Source: Purshia tridentata
Taxonomy: Eukaryota; Streptophyta; Magnoliopsida; Rosales; Rosaceae
DNA: 64,000 bases
Reading direction: 5' to 3'
NCBI GenBank assembly: GCA_003254885.1
Contig: QANT01007733.1
Location: 1 to 64,000, forward strand
Below the pieces are notes generated by a model that ran no database searches, was not told where the DNA came from, and saw only the letters and a program-made list of their open reading frames with translations. Position numbers and translations under genes: made by a program. How positions within the stretch are numbered: the first letter of the stretch is position 1; the number at the start of each line of letters is the position of its first letter. Shown piece after piece: positions 1 through 11,762 of the stretch.

Positions 1-41
1 TGTGGTGGGGAGAGGGGAGAGGTTGTGGGTGGCCGTTGCGA

Positions 42-63
42 GGGGCGGGGCGGGGGAGGAGGG
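42..63 (+). other. G-quadruplex-like G-rich tract
   Basis: Four runs of three or more G separated by loops of one to four bases lie in a purine-rich, GC-rich stretch (1-63) unlike the AT-rich remainder. It sits just beyond the 3' end of the PHT1 gene, so that transcript would carry the C-rich strand. Fold and function are inferred from pattern only; it may simply be low-complexity sequence near the window edge. Confidence 0.35.
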
Positions 64-143
64 AATAGAAAATTAGAGCTTTCCCTCATCAAAATTAACT
101 GAAGGCTTGCAACATTACTCTACAAACTTCTTATAGACCCAAC

Positions 144-1757
144 CTAAGCAACTGGAACTGTCCTGTTGTTGTAACCTGATGGCTCCAACTCCACCCCAGT
201 TTCATTTTCATCTTCATTCTCACCTGACATCTCCTCCAATGACTTCCCTTTCGATTCGGGAACCAAGAAAGTAAACAATATTCCCAAGAAGTTGATTACA
301 CCCAACACAATGAGTGCATTCTTCACCCCAATGCCTGCAGGGTACCCTGCATCTGCCAGGGCCTTATCCTTGTTCTGAGCCAAGTACAAGAACCCAAATG
401 CACCCACTATGGCACCAAGCTTCCCAGATGCTGCTGAGATACCGTGACAAGTAGAGCGAAACCTAGCTGGGAAGATCTCAGCTGGCACAACAAATGTGGT
501 GGCATTAGGACCAAAGTTTGCGAAAAAGAAAGTCAATGAGTAAATCACCACAAACCCAATTCGGTTGTCCTTATGAGTCCAGTGGTCATAGGGAATCGCC
601 AGTGCAAACATAAACACAGTCATGAAGAAGAAACCCATCAATTGAATAGCAAATCTACCAATCTTGTCAATTAAAGCGACTGTAAACCAGTAGCCTGGGA
701 CAGTGCTGCATAGAGCAATAATCGTTTGTGCCCTTGCAATTCTGTAAACCTCCTCAATAGCATTCATAGTCTGAGCAGGCGGAATCCATCCAATAGCGCT
801 AAAGATATCCTTTTGGAACAGATTTTGGCTGTAGAATGCAATGTCAAGCAAGAACCATGTGCTTGTTGTTCCAAGCAAGTGAAGTCCGTGTCGACGAAGA
901 AACTCCTTAGAGAACAACTTAAATGCACTAACCGACTGCTCAACCTTCCGTGGTTCTGATTCAATTTCAACCTGCAGAACCTTTGACATGTCAGCTGCAG
1001 CCTGTTTTGCATTATTGGCAACAAGGGCGGTGTAACGAGCAGTTTCAGGCATCTTCATTCGCCAGTAGTAAGTCATTGCAGCTGGGATTGCTCCCACCAT
1101 TACAATAATTCGCCAAAGATAGTCTGCTTGTGGAACAGTTGAGGCAAGTGCATCAACCTCATATGCTGGAGCATCAAACTTGGCTTTAAATGCAACTGAA
1201 GAAATGATTGCAAATATACCACCTGCTAAAATTCCAAAGCCCTGCATGGCAAAGACTGCAGCAATGAAGGCACCGCGAGTCTTCTTATTAGCATATTCAG
1301 ACATGATAGTGGCAGAAAGAGGGTAGTCACCACCAATACCAAACCCAAGCCAGAAACGAAAGAAGCAAAGAGTTGACATTACAGATTTTGGGGTATGCCC
1401 AAAGGAGAGACCTGAACCAATAGAACATAAGACCATGAGCATAAGAGTCATGCCATAGACTTTCTTTCTTCCCATCTTATCACCAAGCCAGCCAAAGAAG
1501 AGCTGACCAGCTAATGTTCCACAAAATGCTACACCATTAACAGCAGCTGATACATTTGGAGGCAATATGCCTGGTTTTCCTGCACCTTCAACATGGTAGT
1601 ATATGCGGCCTAGCAACTTGGTTACCAGGGATACGCAGAAGAGATCATATGCATCTGTGAAGAAGCCCATTCCAGCAATTATAATTGCAGTGAAATGATA
1701 CCATTGTGTTTTCGCTACATCAAGTGCGTTGAGCACCTGTAGTTGTTCTCTGGCCAT
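144..1757 (-). CDS. PHT1: High-affinity inorganic phosphate transporter, PHT1 family
   Basis: Plasma-membrane H+/phosphate symporter of the major facilitator superfamily, which takes up phosphate in roots. The coding region is one uninterrupted exon of 537 aa, the usual PHT1 length. The PHT1 signature [13 protein letters not shown] is at residues 142-154, acidic residues lie in the first membrane helix (FFTDAYDLF, 32-40), and about twelve hydrophobic segments flank a central hydrophilic loop. The conserved MAREQL start at 1757 is chosen over an upstream in-frame Met at 1865, because a splice acceptor (AG at 1806-1805) joins the leader at 1804. The 5'UTR is split by a long intron (1805-3652) and starts near 3715. 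Closest to the PHT1;1/PHT1;4 group by feel; the exact paralogue is unresolved. The gene ends 143 bases from the window start. Confidence 0.95.
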   Translation of the reverse strand: MAREQLQVLNALDVAKTQWYHFTAIIIAGMGFFTDAYDLFCVSLVTKLLGRIYYHVEGAGKPGILPPNVSAAVNGVAFCGTLAGQLFFGWLGDKMGRKKVYGMTLMLMVLCSIGSGLSFGHTPKSVMSTLCFFRFWLGFGIGGDYPLSATIMSEYANKKTRGAFIAAVFAMQGFGILAGGIFAIISSVAFKAKFDAPAYEVDALASTVPQADYLWRIIVMVGAIPAAMTYYWRMKMPETARYTALVANNAKQAAADMSKVLQVEIESEPRKVEQSVSAFKLFSKEFLRRHGLHLLGTTSTWFLLDIAFYSQNLFQKDIFSAIGWIPPAQTMNAIEEVYRIARAQTIIALCSTVPGYWFTVALIDKIGRFAIQLMGFFFMTVFMFALAIPYDHWTHKDNRIGFVVIYSLTFFFANFGPNATTFVVPAEIFPARFRSTCHGISAASGKLGAIVGAFGFLYLAQNKDKALADAGYPAGIGVKNALIVLGVINFLGILFTFLVPESKGKSLEEMSGENEDENETGVELEPSGYNNRTVPVA

Positions 1758-1804
1758 GGAAAGCTTTCTTTCTCTGCTCTTTTTCCTCACCAAGCTTTCT
1801 CTAT

Positions 1805-3652
1805 CTGCAAATTTTGAACTAGAGTAAGAAAATGAACTGCTACCGACACAGAAGAAGATTTTCAAATTAACGTATTATGCAGTCCATCTTGGACTAAAAA
1901 GATAAACAAAGAAAAAGACAAATGATTGTTCAATAAAATATCAAGGGGGCGAAAAACTTGACTTCATCTTCGACAAGAGTTGTACTAGTAGACTACAAGC
2001 CCATTGATTTTCCACCATAGTTGGTCATCTAGAAATTTTTAATTGCCTCACCTAGAATTCCAGGACCACCATGCTATAACTCATCTCTAAATGAAGGCTT
2101 AAATTTCAATTCATGAGGGTATTTTTGTCAACTCAACATGATCATGTCCAACTACTCCACTTTTAAATTTCTGACTCTTGGACATTAGGAAGGCGTATGA
2201 ACTCAGTGCATAGATGTTATCACAAGGGAAAGACGTCATGTATGTCACCGAAAAAAGAGGTCATGTATGAAAAGAAGACTGAGAGGTTGCAGATTATAAT
2301 AACTAAATCATACACATTGAAAAAATTTATTTGCGGCCAAAAAAATTTAGAATATTTTTTACTCAGGTGTGAAAATGTGAAATTATCTTCTGAAAACTGC
2401 AAAAAGGCAAAACCTCCATGACCACAGGAAAAGCAGAAGAAAAGACAAATACAGTGAACTCTCTCTCTCTCTCTCTCTCTCAAGTCTGAACGAAGACAAG
2501 TTGACAACCACATGTGATTTTGCGAACTACCCCACAGAACAGACAAAATAGATTCCACTTCTAAGGATTCAATAGAAATCTACCAACTAGACATATATTA
2601 TTTGTTTATTCAAACATATATAAATATGCACCAGAAAGCTATTACCTTTTAATGTAAAAATAGCTGAAAGACAAAACTATCAGATTTAAATTTTGAACCT
2701 CTCCTCTGTCAAGTTTAACAAAAAAAATATGACCTTTTTGGTAGAAATAACATCTGGAAAATGATTTAACGCCATAATTAAAAAAATTAAAAAAATTAAA
2801 AAAATTTAGGGGAGAATAACTCCCAAAATTTCTGACCTGTCAAGACTGTACCCTTTTGAATTGACTTTCCAAGTTTGTTCATCAACCACATATCTTGGCT
2901 ATTTTGCTCACCCTCAACCTTTTTGTGGTGAGCAAAATATTACTCATTCAAAAATATCAACTTAATTGGCTTGAATGAATATTTATGGCTGTCTACAGAT
3001 GTACATGATCAAGGGTATGTAACAGGACCGATACAAAGAATCAACAGCATAAATATAAAGGAGCATTCAATGCGATGTATCCCAACCAGCTAAGCTAGAT
3101 CCCAAAATCAGGGATTATATTTTCTTAACTTATTAGTAAATTAAAAACACCACACAATAATCAAATCCTGCCCCTGATTATATATCTTGGTCAATATTTT
3201 CCAACTTAGGTGCACCTAATCCCCAATGAGTTTCCAAAAGTTTCTTTTTTTTTTTTTGCTAATTTACTTTTACTCCAGATTCCAGACCCAATGCCTAGAA
3301 ACTCAAAGTGGTTAGTAGAAAAAAAATGAAAAGACAGGGTATTGTTTTAGAGTTAAATGAGGAATGGAAGAAGGTAATTGTATGTTGTAATTTTAAGAGG
3401 TTCACAAAGAGGGACACTACCAGACAGACACACCCATGTGAAAAATGTAAAAGAGAACCCCACCCAACCCATGTAAAAAAAGCTCTCAATTTTTTTTATT
3501 CCCACTTTTTCACTTTACACTGCAGTTTGCAATGCATGCATATATGAGAGTATGAGATTTTTTGGGGTTTAATCACAAACAAAGAACAATTAAGAACATT
3601 GAAAGACAAAGATAATTAAGCATAAACAAAGATGTAATTAGCTACTAATTAC
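1805..3652 (-). other. Intron in the 5'UTR of the PHT1 gene
   Basis: On the minus strand a CAG/GTAATTAG donor lies at 3655-3648 and a TTTGCAG acceptor ends at 1805, giving a 1.85-kb leader intron. Leader introns are known in plant PHT1 genes. It holds a (CT)n run (2460-2481), an A-rich tandem stretch (about 2778-2805) and no coding signal. A cDNA would confirm it. Confidence 0.6.
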
Positions 3653-3745
3653 CTGAAGGTTTTGTTTGTCGACTCCTTTGAGGCTTGAGCGACACCAAGA
3701 GAAAACTGAAGTGGTGGTGTGGAAAAGAGGAAGGCAGTGACTACG

Positions 3746-3755
3746 TATTTATAAG
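3746..3755 (-). promoter_or_regulatory. TATA box of the PHT1 gene
   Basis: The minus strand reads CTTATAAATA. It lies about 90 bases upstream of the leader-intron donor, so transcription should start near 3715-3725 and give a short non-coding first exon ending at 3653. Confidence 0.6.
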
Positions 3756-3818
3756 CAAATGCAACAGCAGCAGAAGCTACGCGTTCATACCAAAAATAAA
3801 AAATAAAAAATTCGATCG

Positions 3819-3826
3819 GTATATTC
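3819..3826 (-). promoter_or_regulatory. P1BS element (PHR1-binding site)
   Basis: GTATATTC fits the P1BS consensus GNATATNC, the binding site of PHR1-type MYB-CC factors that induce phosphate-starvation genes. It is about 70 bases upstream of the TATA box, where PHT1 promoters usually carry it. One exact match was found; PHR1 control is inferred. Confidence 0.65.
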
Positions 3827-4309
3827 CGTTTCTTGGCGCTCTCTATATTTGGTCAACTTCAATCGGCAGTCAGCGCCCTCTCTTTTACGACACCGTTTTG
3901 CCGATAGAATTTATACACGTGTCCTGTCTCTTTGTTATTATTGGTATGTCATGGACTCATGGACCATTACTATTAGTTTGTTTATTGGGTTTTTAATACC
4001 GCGGATTGTCTAATTATTCGAACCATGGGCCGTCGGGCCCACAAGAAATGTGTCTTTCACACTCTTTGAAACGGCCACGTCCATTTAGACAGTAAAAAGC
4101 GTGTGCGTGTGACATAAATCAGTTAGTTAAGACATGGAAGACTTGAGAGGACAATATTGTCATTTACGACTCTCTGGTCTTTCGTGGAGCCTAGGACGCC
4201 GTTGTCTCTCTGCTTTCATTAAAAAATTAAAACCGTGAATGAGAGTACTGTTTAATTTTTATTCACCTCTCAATTTAACCATCTAACTTCATTATTTGGG
4301 TAGAGGTCT

Positions 4310-5223
4310 TTAGGCCACGTTTGGTATGCCGTATAGGATAGTATAATTTGGTCTAGGATTGTATAGTATTGAATAATATTGTACTATATAGTATTTCCTT
4401 TAATATTATCAAATGTTTGGTATTGTACTGTACATTTTTTTTAAATAATCCAAATAGAGTTAAAAATAATAACAAACCACAATGATAAATATTTTGAATC
4501 TGATCAAAGAATCTCTTCCCATATATGCAAAATTTGAACCGAATGCATAAAAAAAACAAACATACCCACTAATTAACTAAAGCTAGCTGCCCTCCTTGTT
4601 TTCTAGCTCTTGGCAAGCTAGCCATGGAAGCCAAGCCAACCCAATAGTAATATATTTGAAATTTCTCATGACCAATAGTTATTTGTTTTAAAACGCTCTT
4701 GCTACTAATCTTGTAGAAAATCACGCTAAGATCCATTTGGTAGCTGAGAAAAGAAAAGGTAAATTGCAAGATCTCTCACAGCTCTCAATTTCTTTCCATT
4801 TTGAATTCTGTAGAATGATTTGACAGAGTAAAGGAGGTGGTGAAACCATTTACCCAAAAACTCTATCCTTTATTTGATTTTTCAAAGAGAAATTAAAGAA
4901 AAAGATGGAAAAAAATTTATCTTGACGATCGAGGTTGCCGACGTGTAGGTAGGTGGTAATAGAGTGAAGAGTATAGGAAATTACCTTGGTTGCTGAAGTA
5001 AGAAGAAGACAAGAGAATGAGGGTGCTTTGGGCTAGATTGATTTGTCGTGCTATTTTGTACAGAGCTTTTGAGGTGTTTTATTTAATCGGGTGTGTCGTG
5101 TATTAAAGTAGGGCACTGTATAATATTATCAGGTGACTAAATAATACAGAGTGACACCAAACATAGAATTTTGATTATTTTGTCCAATCGGGAGTGTTAT
5201 CCGGCGTGTCAAACATGGCCTTA
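4310..5223. mobile_element. Non-autonomous PIF/Harbinger-like transposon (908 bp)
   Basis: The element spans 4313-5220. Its ends are inverted: the left end begins GGCCACGTTTGG and the reverse complement of the right end begins GGCCATGTTTG, with further matches for about 30 bases (GCCG, ATA). A 3-base TTA flanks each end (4310-4312 and 5221-5223), the target-duplication size and sequence of PIF/Harbinger elements. No transposase ORF is visible, so it would be a large MITE. It lies about 0.6 kb upstream of the PHT1 start site. Confidence 0.7.
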
Positions 5224-5547
5224 CAAGACAAGACAACCGGACTGAATAAACTTTTTGTTTTAATTGTATTTTCCATCATTTCCCTATTGATTCATTGCTA
5301 AACTGTAATCAGATTTCTTTGTGAGTACTATGTTGTAATATTCTAGCAAAATGAGGAAAGAAAAGGATAGTATTTTGTGGAGGAAATCCATTATTATTTC
5401 GAGAAATATTACAAAGACTAAATCTTTTAGGGAATCCATACAATGCAGTGCTTTATTTTTTCATATTCAAGCATGTTCATAAGGTAAATTAAGTTTAACA
5501 AGATCAATCAGATATTGATAATTAAGAACGTACTTCGACACAGTCAA
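5224..5547. other. Spacer and 3'UTR of the ADH-like gene
   Basis: AT-rich sequence between the Harbinger-like element and the stop of the ADH-like gene. It probably includes that gene's 3'UTR. No coding signal seen. Confidence 0.4.
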
Positions 5548-7349
5548 TCAGATCTTGATAAGAACTTTGACACAGTCTGGCTGCTTTGAAAGCTCAAATG
5601 CTTGGTTAATGTCTACCAGAGGAACTTCATGAGTCAAAAGTTGGTGAAGTTGCATTTCCTGATGTGGGCAAAAAAAAGAGAGGAAGAACACCAGTTCAGG
5701 GAGTTTTACTATTATCTACATTATAGACTGTGCTAATGATACGTTAATGACGAATTCTTCCCTAGCTTGTCCAGTTTAGGTAAGTAGTTGATGACTTCAC
5801 CTTATTCATCCATTTTTGGATTACAATGGGAAGGTCGGTTTTGGTTTTGATCCCTCCGAACATGGAACCTTTCAAGGTTCTGCCACACAATAGGGAAAGG
5901 GAATTGATTTGAGCGCTTGTTACTTTTGAGGCTCCAATCAGTATTGCTGTTCCTTTCCCCTGCAGACACAATTAATCACACATGACACATATGCATATGT
6001 ACTCTGTATAAATGAAAATATGTGAAAATACTTAAAATAAATTTATTTTTTACGGGATACCAGTTTTACGGCTTCAAGGGCTTCATTGATGAAGGGTGGA
6101 AAGCCAGAGCACTCAAAGCAATAATCTACACCCATTCCAGCTGTTAAGTCTTTGATGAGCTCAGAAACTGATTTATTATTATTATGAGGTTGATCATGGG
6201 GATTTATAAAATTAGTCATTCCAAAAGCTTTTCCTTTTTCTCTTCTTTGCTCATTTTTGTCGACGCCAATTATCCTGGATGCGCCTTGCATTCTAGCTCC
6301 CTCAATTGCCTGTCATATATAAACGAAAACTGAATTAGTCACCCTGGCTTAGCTAGCAAGTAAAGTAGCAATTAAGTTGGCGATATCTAAGGTGGGCACT
6401 AGCCACATACCCCTAATCCAACAGCACCAAGACCAATAACAGCGACAGTTGATCCTTTTTCAATCTTAGCTTCCTTCCAAGGAGCCCCAAATCCAGTAGA
6501 GAATCCACAGGAGAGGAAGCTAGCGTGGGGGAGACAGTCGGCATCAGCATCGGCATCAGGAAGCTTGACAAGGTAGTTAACATTAGCAACCATGTACTCG
6601 GACCATGTTGAGCAGGAGAAGACGTGGTATAGCCTTTGTCCCTTGACAGACAGTCTTGAAGTGCCATCCTGCATTAAACCACTGAAGTCTAAAGGATATT
6701 TCAGACACATGTTTGTCTTCCCCGACACACAATTCTCGCACTCCCCGCACTCTGCAACAAACGTTGGAATCACAACATCTCCTACTTTTATATCTCTTAC
6801 TTCCTCTCCTATGCTCTCCACCACACTGCGTGCACATTAATATTCTTTAATTTCTGACATATACATATACTACAAACGTACTCTCACAACATAAGATTCA
6901 CAAAGAATTAATATAATCAATTATTCAAATTCCACATTTCAGTATAGTACAAATACCCGACGCCTTCATGCCCAAGAACTCGAGGGAAAATGTGAGGCTG
7001 CAGATCGATCAAATTTAAAATGAATTAATTAAGCAGTAAAGTATGCAGATGGATGTAGGAAGAGGAAGATTGAAGAAACGTACAAATGGGAATCCTTTGG
7101 AGACCAAGATGTCAGTGTGGCAGAGACTGGCGTAGAGCATCTTAACCCGAGCTTCACCGCTTTTTGGTGCCTCTACTTGTATCTCTTCCACCTTCATCGC
7201 TTCTCCTATTCCCCAGCAGACCACCGCTGCATATATATATACCATTTAATTGCTGCTTAATTTGCATTTTTATATCAGATCGTGGCAGAGATCGGAGACA
7301 TACCTTTGCATCTTATCACTTTTGAGCTGCTGCTCATGGCATCTGCCAT
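5548..7349 (-). CDS. Alcohol dehydrogenase-like protein, zinc-dependent medium-chain type
   Basis: NAD-linked zinc alcohol dehydrogenase. Seven exons: 7304-7349, 7084-7226, 6957-6997, 6411-6825, 6061-6309, 5801-5959, 5548-5658; all use GT-AG and total 1164 nt (387 aa). Catalytic zinc ligands are visible at Cys51 (LCHTD), His73 (GHEGVG) and Cys183 (SCGFSTG). Structural zinc uses Cys103, 106, 109 and 117 (CGECENC...C). The nucleotide loop GLGAVGLG is at 208-215. It resembles the plant alcohol dehydrogenase-like 7 group (Arabidopsis At5g42250, from memory) rather than classical ADH1. An Asp-Ala repeat (DADADAD, 167-173) comes from a trinucleotide-like DNA repeat. All key residues are present, so it should be active; substrate unknown. 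Confidence 0.88.
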
Positions 7350-7573
7350 ATTTGGCTTTTGGCTTTGAGTTTTGAACAACTAGCTACCTATTCGATCTCC
7401 TATTACCCTGCACCTTAGCTAATTGCTACTATCAAGTATCGATCACTATATACATTTTTCAGCTCACCTAAAATTATTTGTTTAAGCTGTTTTTCTTATT
7501 AATTTCTTCCACTATTGAAAATAGGCAAATAATGCAACCGCCCTCTCTCTCTCCCTCCACATATATTAAAAAA

Positions 7574-7981
7574 TTAGAGTAAACATTTTGGTTTCCAAAC
7601 TATTACAATTGTATCTGTTTGGTTCCCAGACTTCTAATTTGGAAAATTAAGGACTCTAATTTTTTCAATTTTGGCAATTGAAGACTTTTCTTTCAATTTA
7701 CACATTTTTCATCCAAATTTAACGAGAAATAAAGAAGAGAAAAATGATGCACGAGGAAAAAATGGTAAGGTCTAAATAAAATGAACCATTTTACCTTAAA
7801 AAGGACTTTATATGGTGCTATAAAAACATAAATTTGGATAAAAGATTTGTAAATTGATGGAAAAGTCCTCAATTGACAAAACTAAAAAAGTAAGAGTCCT
7901 CAATTTTCCAAATTAGAAGTTTAGGGACCAAACTGATACAAATGTAATAATTTAGAAACCAAAATGACTATTTACCCTTAA
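7574..7981. mobile_element. Fold-back (long inverted repeat) MITE-like element
   Basis: Two arms of about 147-151 bp (7574-7720 and 7831-7981) are near-perfect reverse complements: both carry CATTTTGGTTTC, TATTACA, AATTTGGAAAATT and CAATTTACA in the same order. About 110 bp separates them. Transcribed, it would form a long hairpin. No ORF and no clear target duplication were seen. It lies in the spacer between the divergent ADH-like and J-domain genes. Confidence 0.7.
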
Positions 7982-8143
7982 AATTATAATCCTCAGTGAG
8001 AAGGCTGTTCTTGTGATTCACATCACCCACATCATTTCATAATAAATAAATATAATGAATTAATTATGTGGATAGATATAATTCAAACAATTCATTCAAT
8101 TATTTAAGCTGCTTTTGTTATTAATTTCTTCCACTAGTGCCCT

Positions 8144-8205
<62 letters not shown>

Positions 8206-8571
8206 ACATATATTAATATTATAGTCAGGGACAAATTCAGTCCAAGCGTTCTTTTCACGAATGGCCTATGTTTAAAGCAACCCAAATACAATGGATATTT
8301 CAATTGCAATAATGGCCTATCAAAATTCCTCAGCTTGGGCTCATTTCAGTTGATAGTAGATACATACAAGTTGTGGCACTCAATTTTGAGGTTTGAGGAT
8401 TTTTCTTTTTCCATCAAAATCCCACCACATATTTGGAACAAATACCTCTCACAAGTCACTCACAACAAGTCACAACTTTGCCTTTGCCAGCTTGCCTAGT
8501 TCAGTCGTTGTGTCAAATGAAGTATGCGGATAAACCTCCGTGCACCAACATCATTACCATAGCATTAGCAG
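7982..8571. other. Upstream region of the J-domain gene with (CT)n run
   Basis: Spacer between the fold-back element and the J-domain start codon. It holds a pyrimidine (CT)n microsatellite at about 8143-8203, interrupted once by CG. Promoter and 5'UTR of the J-domain gene should lie here; no clear TATA box was placed. Confidence 0.5.
8143..8203 (+). repeat. (CT)n microsatellite
   Basis: About 60 bases of CT with one CG interruption, upstream of the J-domain gene. Its reverse (GA)n makes a spurious Arg-Glu ORF. Confidence 0.9.
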
Positions 8572-10478
8572 ATGAAAGGCAGTGATGTTACCACCCACAA
8601 GGTATTTATAATCCCATCACGCCTCTTCGTTTTTCATTTTCATTTTTTTATTTATTTCTGGGTAGCTGAGAAATGACTTCTTCGGATCGGATTTAGATTT
8701 GGAGGCCTTTTCTGCGGGTTTTTCTTGTAACTAAACATCAGGGCTATAGTCGATGTAACAGTAGCATAGTTCAATTGGGTCGTTTAGGATACTGATGATT
8801 AGTTGGATCAGTTACTACACAAGCACGTTAGGATGAAATGGTGTTCTTAGTATCTATGTAGGTCCAATGTTGTGGTGCGTCAGTGCCTAGGATCAGAAAT
8901 TCCCTCTTGTATTTTCTGTGCTGGTTGCGACAGTGGCTAAGTTGTTACCTGCTCTCTCAAGTCTCAAGTCTGAACCCTACTTGTCCGAGTTTTCCACTTT
9001 TCTACTACAAATGGTTGAGGGAATCGTTGAATTTAGGGCCAGAGTATGGACTATAGTCAAAAGACTCAAACCAGTTGTTTCTTGCCCTTCAAGGTCTTTT
9101 TAGATGGCTTCAATTGTGGTCATTCTAATCATGGATAGCCTGATCTATCGAAATGCCATCATTTTCTGCATAGGGTCTGTGGAGGCATAAGCCCAGCTTG
9201 AACTTTTTGGATTGTGGAATATGAAGGAAAATAGTTTGGCATTAATGTAGTATACCAACTTATACTCTCATTGCTTTTCGTGGTTTCTACTCTTGCTTAA
9301 TTCATAGTTGTTTCTGTGCACACAACTCCAAACTTCTTGTTCATCTTGAAAAAGTGTACATTTCACTTCGCTACTTCAATGTAAACCTGATAGGGGACTT
9401 TTTACTTGTTCAAAGGATTACTACAAAGTTTTGGAGGTTGATTATGATGCAACTGATGAGAAGATCAGACTAAATTACCGAAGGCTTGCTCTGGTTGGTC
9501 ATTTATCCTTTTTGTCTAGTCCCTGAATGGTGCTATTACATGATTGTAGATGTTTCTTCTAATGCAATCAAACTCTGAGGAAATTAACATGATTCTGCTG
9601 GCTAAATATAGAAGTGGCATCCGGACAAGCACATGGGTGACAGTCACGTTACAGCAAAGTTTCAAGAGATTAATGAAGCTTACAAAGGTAATTTCTCTTG
9701 GTGAAGTAGGTCTGTTTCCATGCTTTTCCTTCATTCTCTTTCTGTTCAGTCAGTGACTTTGATCCACATACAGGATTTGCAACCTCAAGAGATGTAGTTG
9801 TTCTCTGTCTCTCATCTTTTAAAGAGCAGAGTAAACAACAGAAAAGAAAAAAAAATCATTTGTCAGTTCCAGTTATGTTTTTAAGTTAATGAAGTATGTT
9901 AAACTAATCTACATCCGACTGGTGTATTAAAATTGGCATTTTTATTGTTTAATAATCAATGAATGTGGCATAAAGCTGTGTTTTGTTATATTAGGATAGG
10001 TGGTAAGTGATTGTGCGGAGTGGCGTACGGAGTTAAAATTGTAAAATATAGAATGAAAGTGATGGACTTTCGCTCATTTCTTTTCCTTTTATCGTTTTTT
10101 TGCAGTGTTAAGTGATCCTGGTAGGCGACTTGACTACGATTTAACTGGCATTTATGAGATTGATAAGTATACTTTACGGGTATGAACCTTTTGTGGTATA
10201 ATGGAATCTACCATAGTCAATTTTCATTTTAGCTAGGTTTCATTTGGTGATGTTACTGAATACTATTGGAATACAGGAATATCTTGCCAGATTTAAAGGA
10301 ATGATACTTACATGCAATGGCCTGGGTATTAGTCATACATCAACATGGTACTGTAATTGTAGGACAAAGTTTTATCTTTTACAGATCAAAGAAACAACAA
10401 TGGAAAGTATGTATAATTCTTCCATAACAATGCAGGACGCAGCAACTGATGGAAACTGATGGATTTACAGAAAAATAA
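8572..10478 (+). CDS. Small J-domain (DnaJ-like) co-chaperone
   Basis: Short J-domain protein that would stimulate an Hsp70 ATPase. Its exons are too small to stand out as ORFs. Six exons were assembled: 8572-8601, 9416-9493, 9612-9687, 10106-10179, 10277-10347, 10436-10478 (372 nt, 123 aa), all GT-AG and in phase. The J domain starts at residue 11 ([17 protein letters not shown]), has the HPD motif (KWHPDKH, 37-43), and continues EINEAYKVLSDP...RLDYDLTG. A conserved plant tail follows ([21 protein letters not shown], then WTQQLMET). It resembles Arabidopsis At3g14200 from memory. The first exon (10 aa) is least certain, and the exon 2 acceptor has a weak pyrimidine tract. There is no Gly/Phe or zinc region, so it is a class C J protein. 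Confidence 0.75.
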
Positions 10479-11183
10479 GGTATGGGTGTATATGTATTTC
10501 AACTTTTACAGGTCGCCTTCTGAGAATCTCAAGTAATCTTATACCTCAGTGTTGTGGATGGATCACCTATAATGAAGATGCATATTGCATAACATGAAGG
10601 TGGGTCTAGGCCAGTTTGAACAGTAATATCGTAAAACATATTGCTTACTTGTGTGATCTTAATGTAAAAGATGACACACTTGTGCGTGTGATATAAGGTT
10701 ATAGTTGTGATCAAAACTCAAAAGGCTCGTATGAATATCATGTGATGGAGAGGCATGTACAATATTGCAGCAACGTCTTGTTTTTTAATGTGTCTCATAC
10801 AATAATCAAATTGTTTGTATTTTGGGTTCACTGGTTACAAACTAATCTTACATAGAGAACCTTACATTGGATTTTGTATGAAGCCTTTGTGTGACTGCCG
10901 TCGTTGTATCTATTCTAATGTCTAGGGTTTGTCATGTTGCTTAATGTTCTCTTTCTCTAACCAAAAGAAAGAAATGCAGATAGATCCTTGTATAGAGACT
11001 GAGATCGCAATAGATAATTTGAAAATCAAGGATTTGGTTTTGGTATTAACCTATGATTCATATTTTGTGAAATAGAAATCATCCACAAAAGTGGTGGATT
11101 AGAAGAAAAGTAAATAACAGAAATCCTGATGCACAATGGCAGGCAAAGGCATTAATATTATTACTATAATGGACTCACTCACT
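10479..11183. other. Convergent 3' spacer
   Basis: Between the J-domain stop and the stop of the opposite-strand cyclotransferase gene. It should hold both 3'UTRs. No coding signal or repeat recognised. Confidence 0.4.
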
Positions 11184-11762
11184 CTAAATTAAGGTATTGA
11201 GTGAGTGAGGACACTGAGGAGGGGTGGATGTGGAGGACGACAGAAATACATGAATGTGGTCCAAAAAGGTCAGATGCTGCGGCCTATCTTTGCGGTTGAC
11301 ATACCCGCGCGCCTCCTTCTCGGAATAACCGCTCAAACCCATTCTCCCATTCTTGATCCACAGCTCCATGGCGTAACTGCTGTGCGCAAAATACGCCTCC
11401 GCCGATTCCTCGGATTCCTGGGCCTCTAGCTTTATCGGGAGCCTCTCGTAGTGTCCGCGCGTGGTGCCCTCCAACTCATCCATGCGGGCGAGTCCTCGCG
11501 TAGACACGGCGTACAACTCGCCCACAACCCGCTGACCGGAGCCTGGGAGGTTGAGGAGAAAGGGGACGCGGTAGGGCCCACAGACGAGGGGGTACTTTTC
11601 TTGGGTTCGGTAGTTGCCCAACAACACCGAGTCGCCGCTTCTCATCAGCTCCTGCATTAAGGTGTGATTCCAAAACCCCCGCTTTAGGGTCCCGTACGTG
11701 AACACCAGCCTCCTCCCACTGCACGACGACGTTTTGCTGTCTTCCTCCTCTGAACCAACCAT
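11184..11762 (-). CDS. Gamma-glutamylamine cyclotransferase-like protein
   Basis: Single-exon gene, 192 aa, of the gamma-glutamylcyclotransferase (AIG2/GGACT-like) fold. The substrate-loop motif FTYGTLKRG is at about residues 21-29. [14 protein letters not shown] stretch carries the acidic residue family members use for cyclotransferase chemistry (release of 5-oxoproline). Resembles Arabidopsis At3g02910 from memory. The tail (after LDHIHVF) is Ser/Thr/Pro-rich and probably variable. The coding DNA is unusually GC-rich for the window. The ATG at 11762 is preceded by an AT-rich leader; cytosolic, no signal peptide. Confidence 0.88.
   Translation of the reverse strand: MVGSEEEDSKTSSCSGRRLVFTYGTLKRGFWNHTLMQELMRSGDSVLLGNYRTQEKYPLVCGPYRVPFLLNLPGSGQRVVGELYAVSTRGLARMDELEGTTRGHYERLPIKLEAQESEESAEAYFAHSSYAMELWIKNGRMGLSGYSEKEARGYVNRKDRPQHLTFLDHIHVFLSSSTSTPPQCPHSLNTLI

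Noticed and set aside
1758-1865. 36-residue N-terminal extension of the PHT1 ORF
   Set aside because: A good splice acceptor ends at 1805 and all relatives start at MAREQL-type sequence.
8918-9103. 61-aa ORF in the J-domain gene's first intron
   Set aside because: No similarity to J proteins; using it as an exon would break the phase between the first exon and DYYKVLEV.
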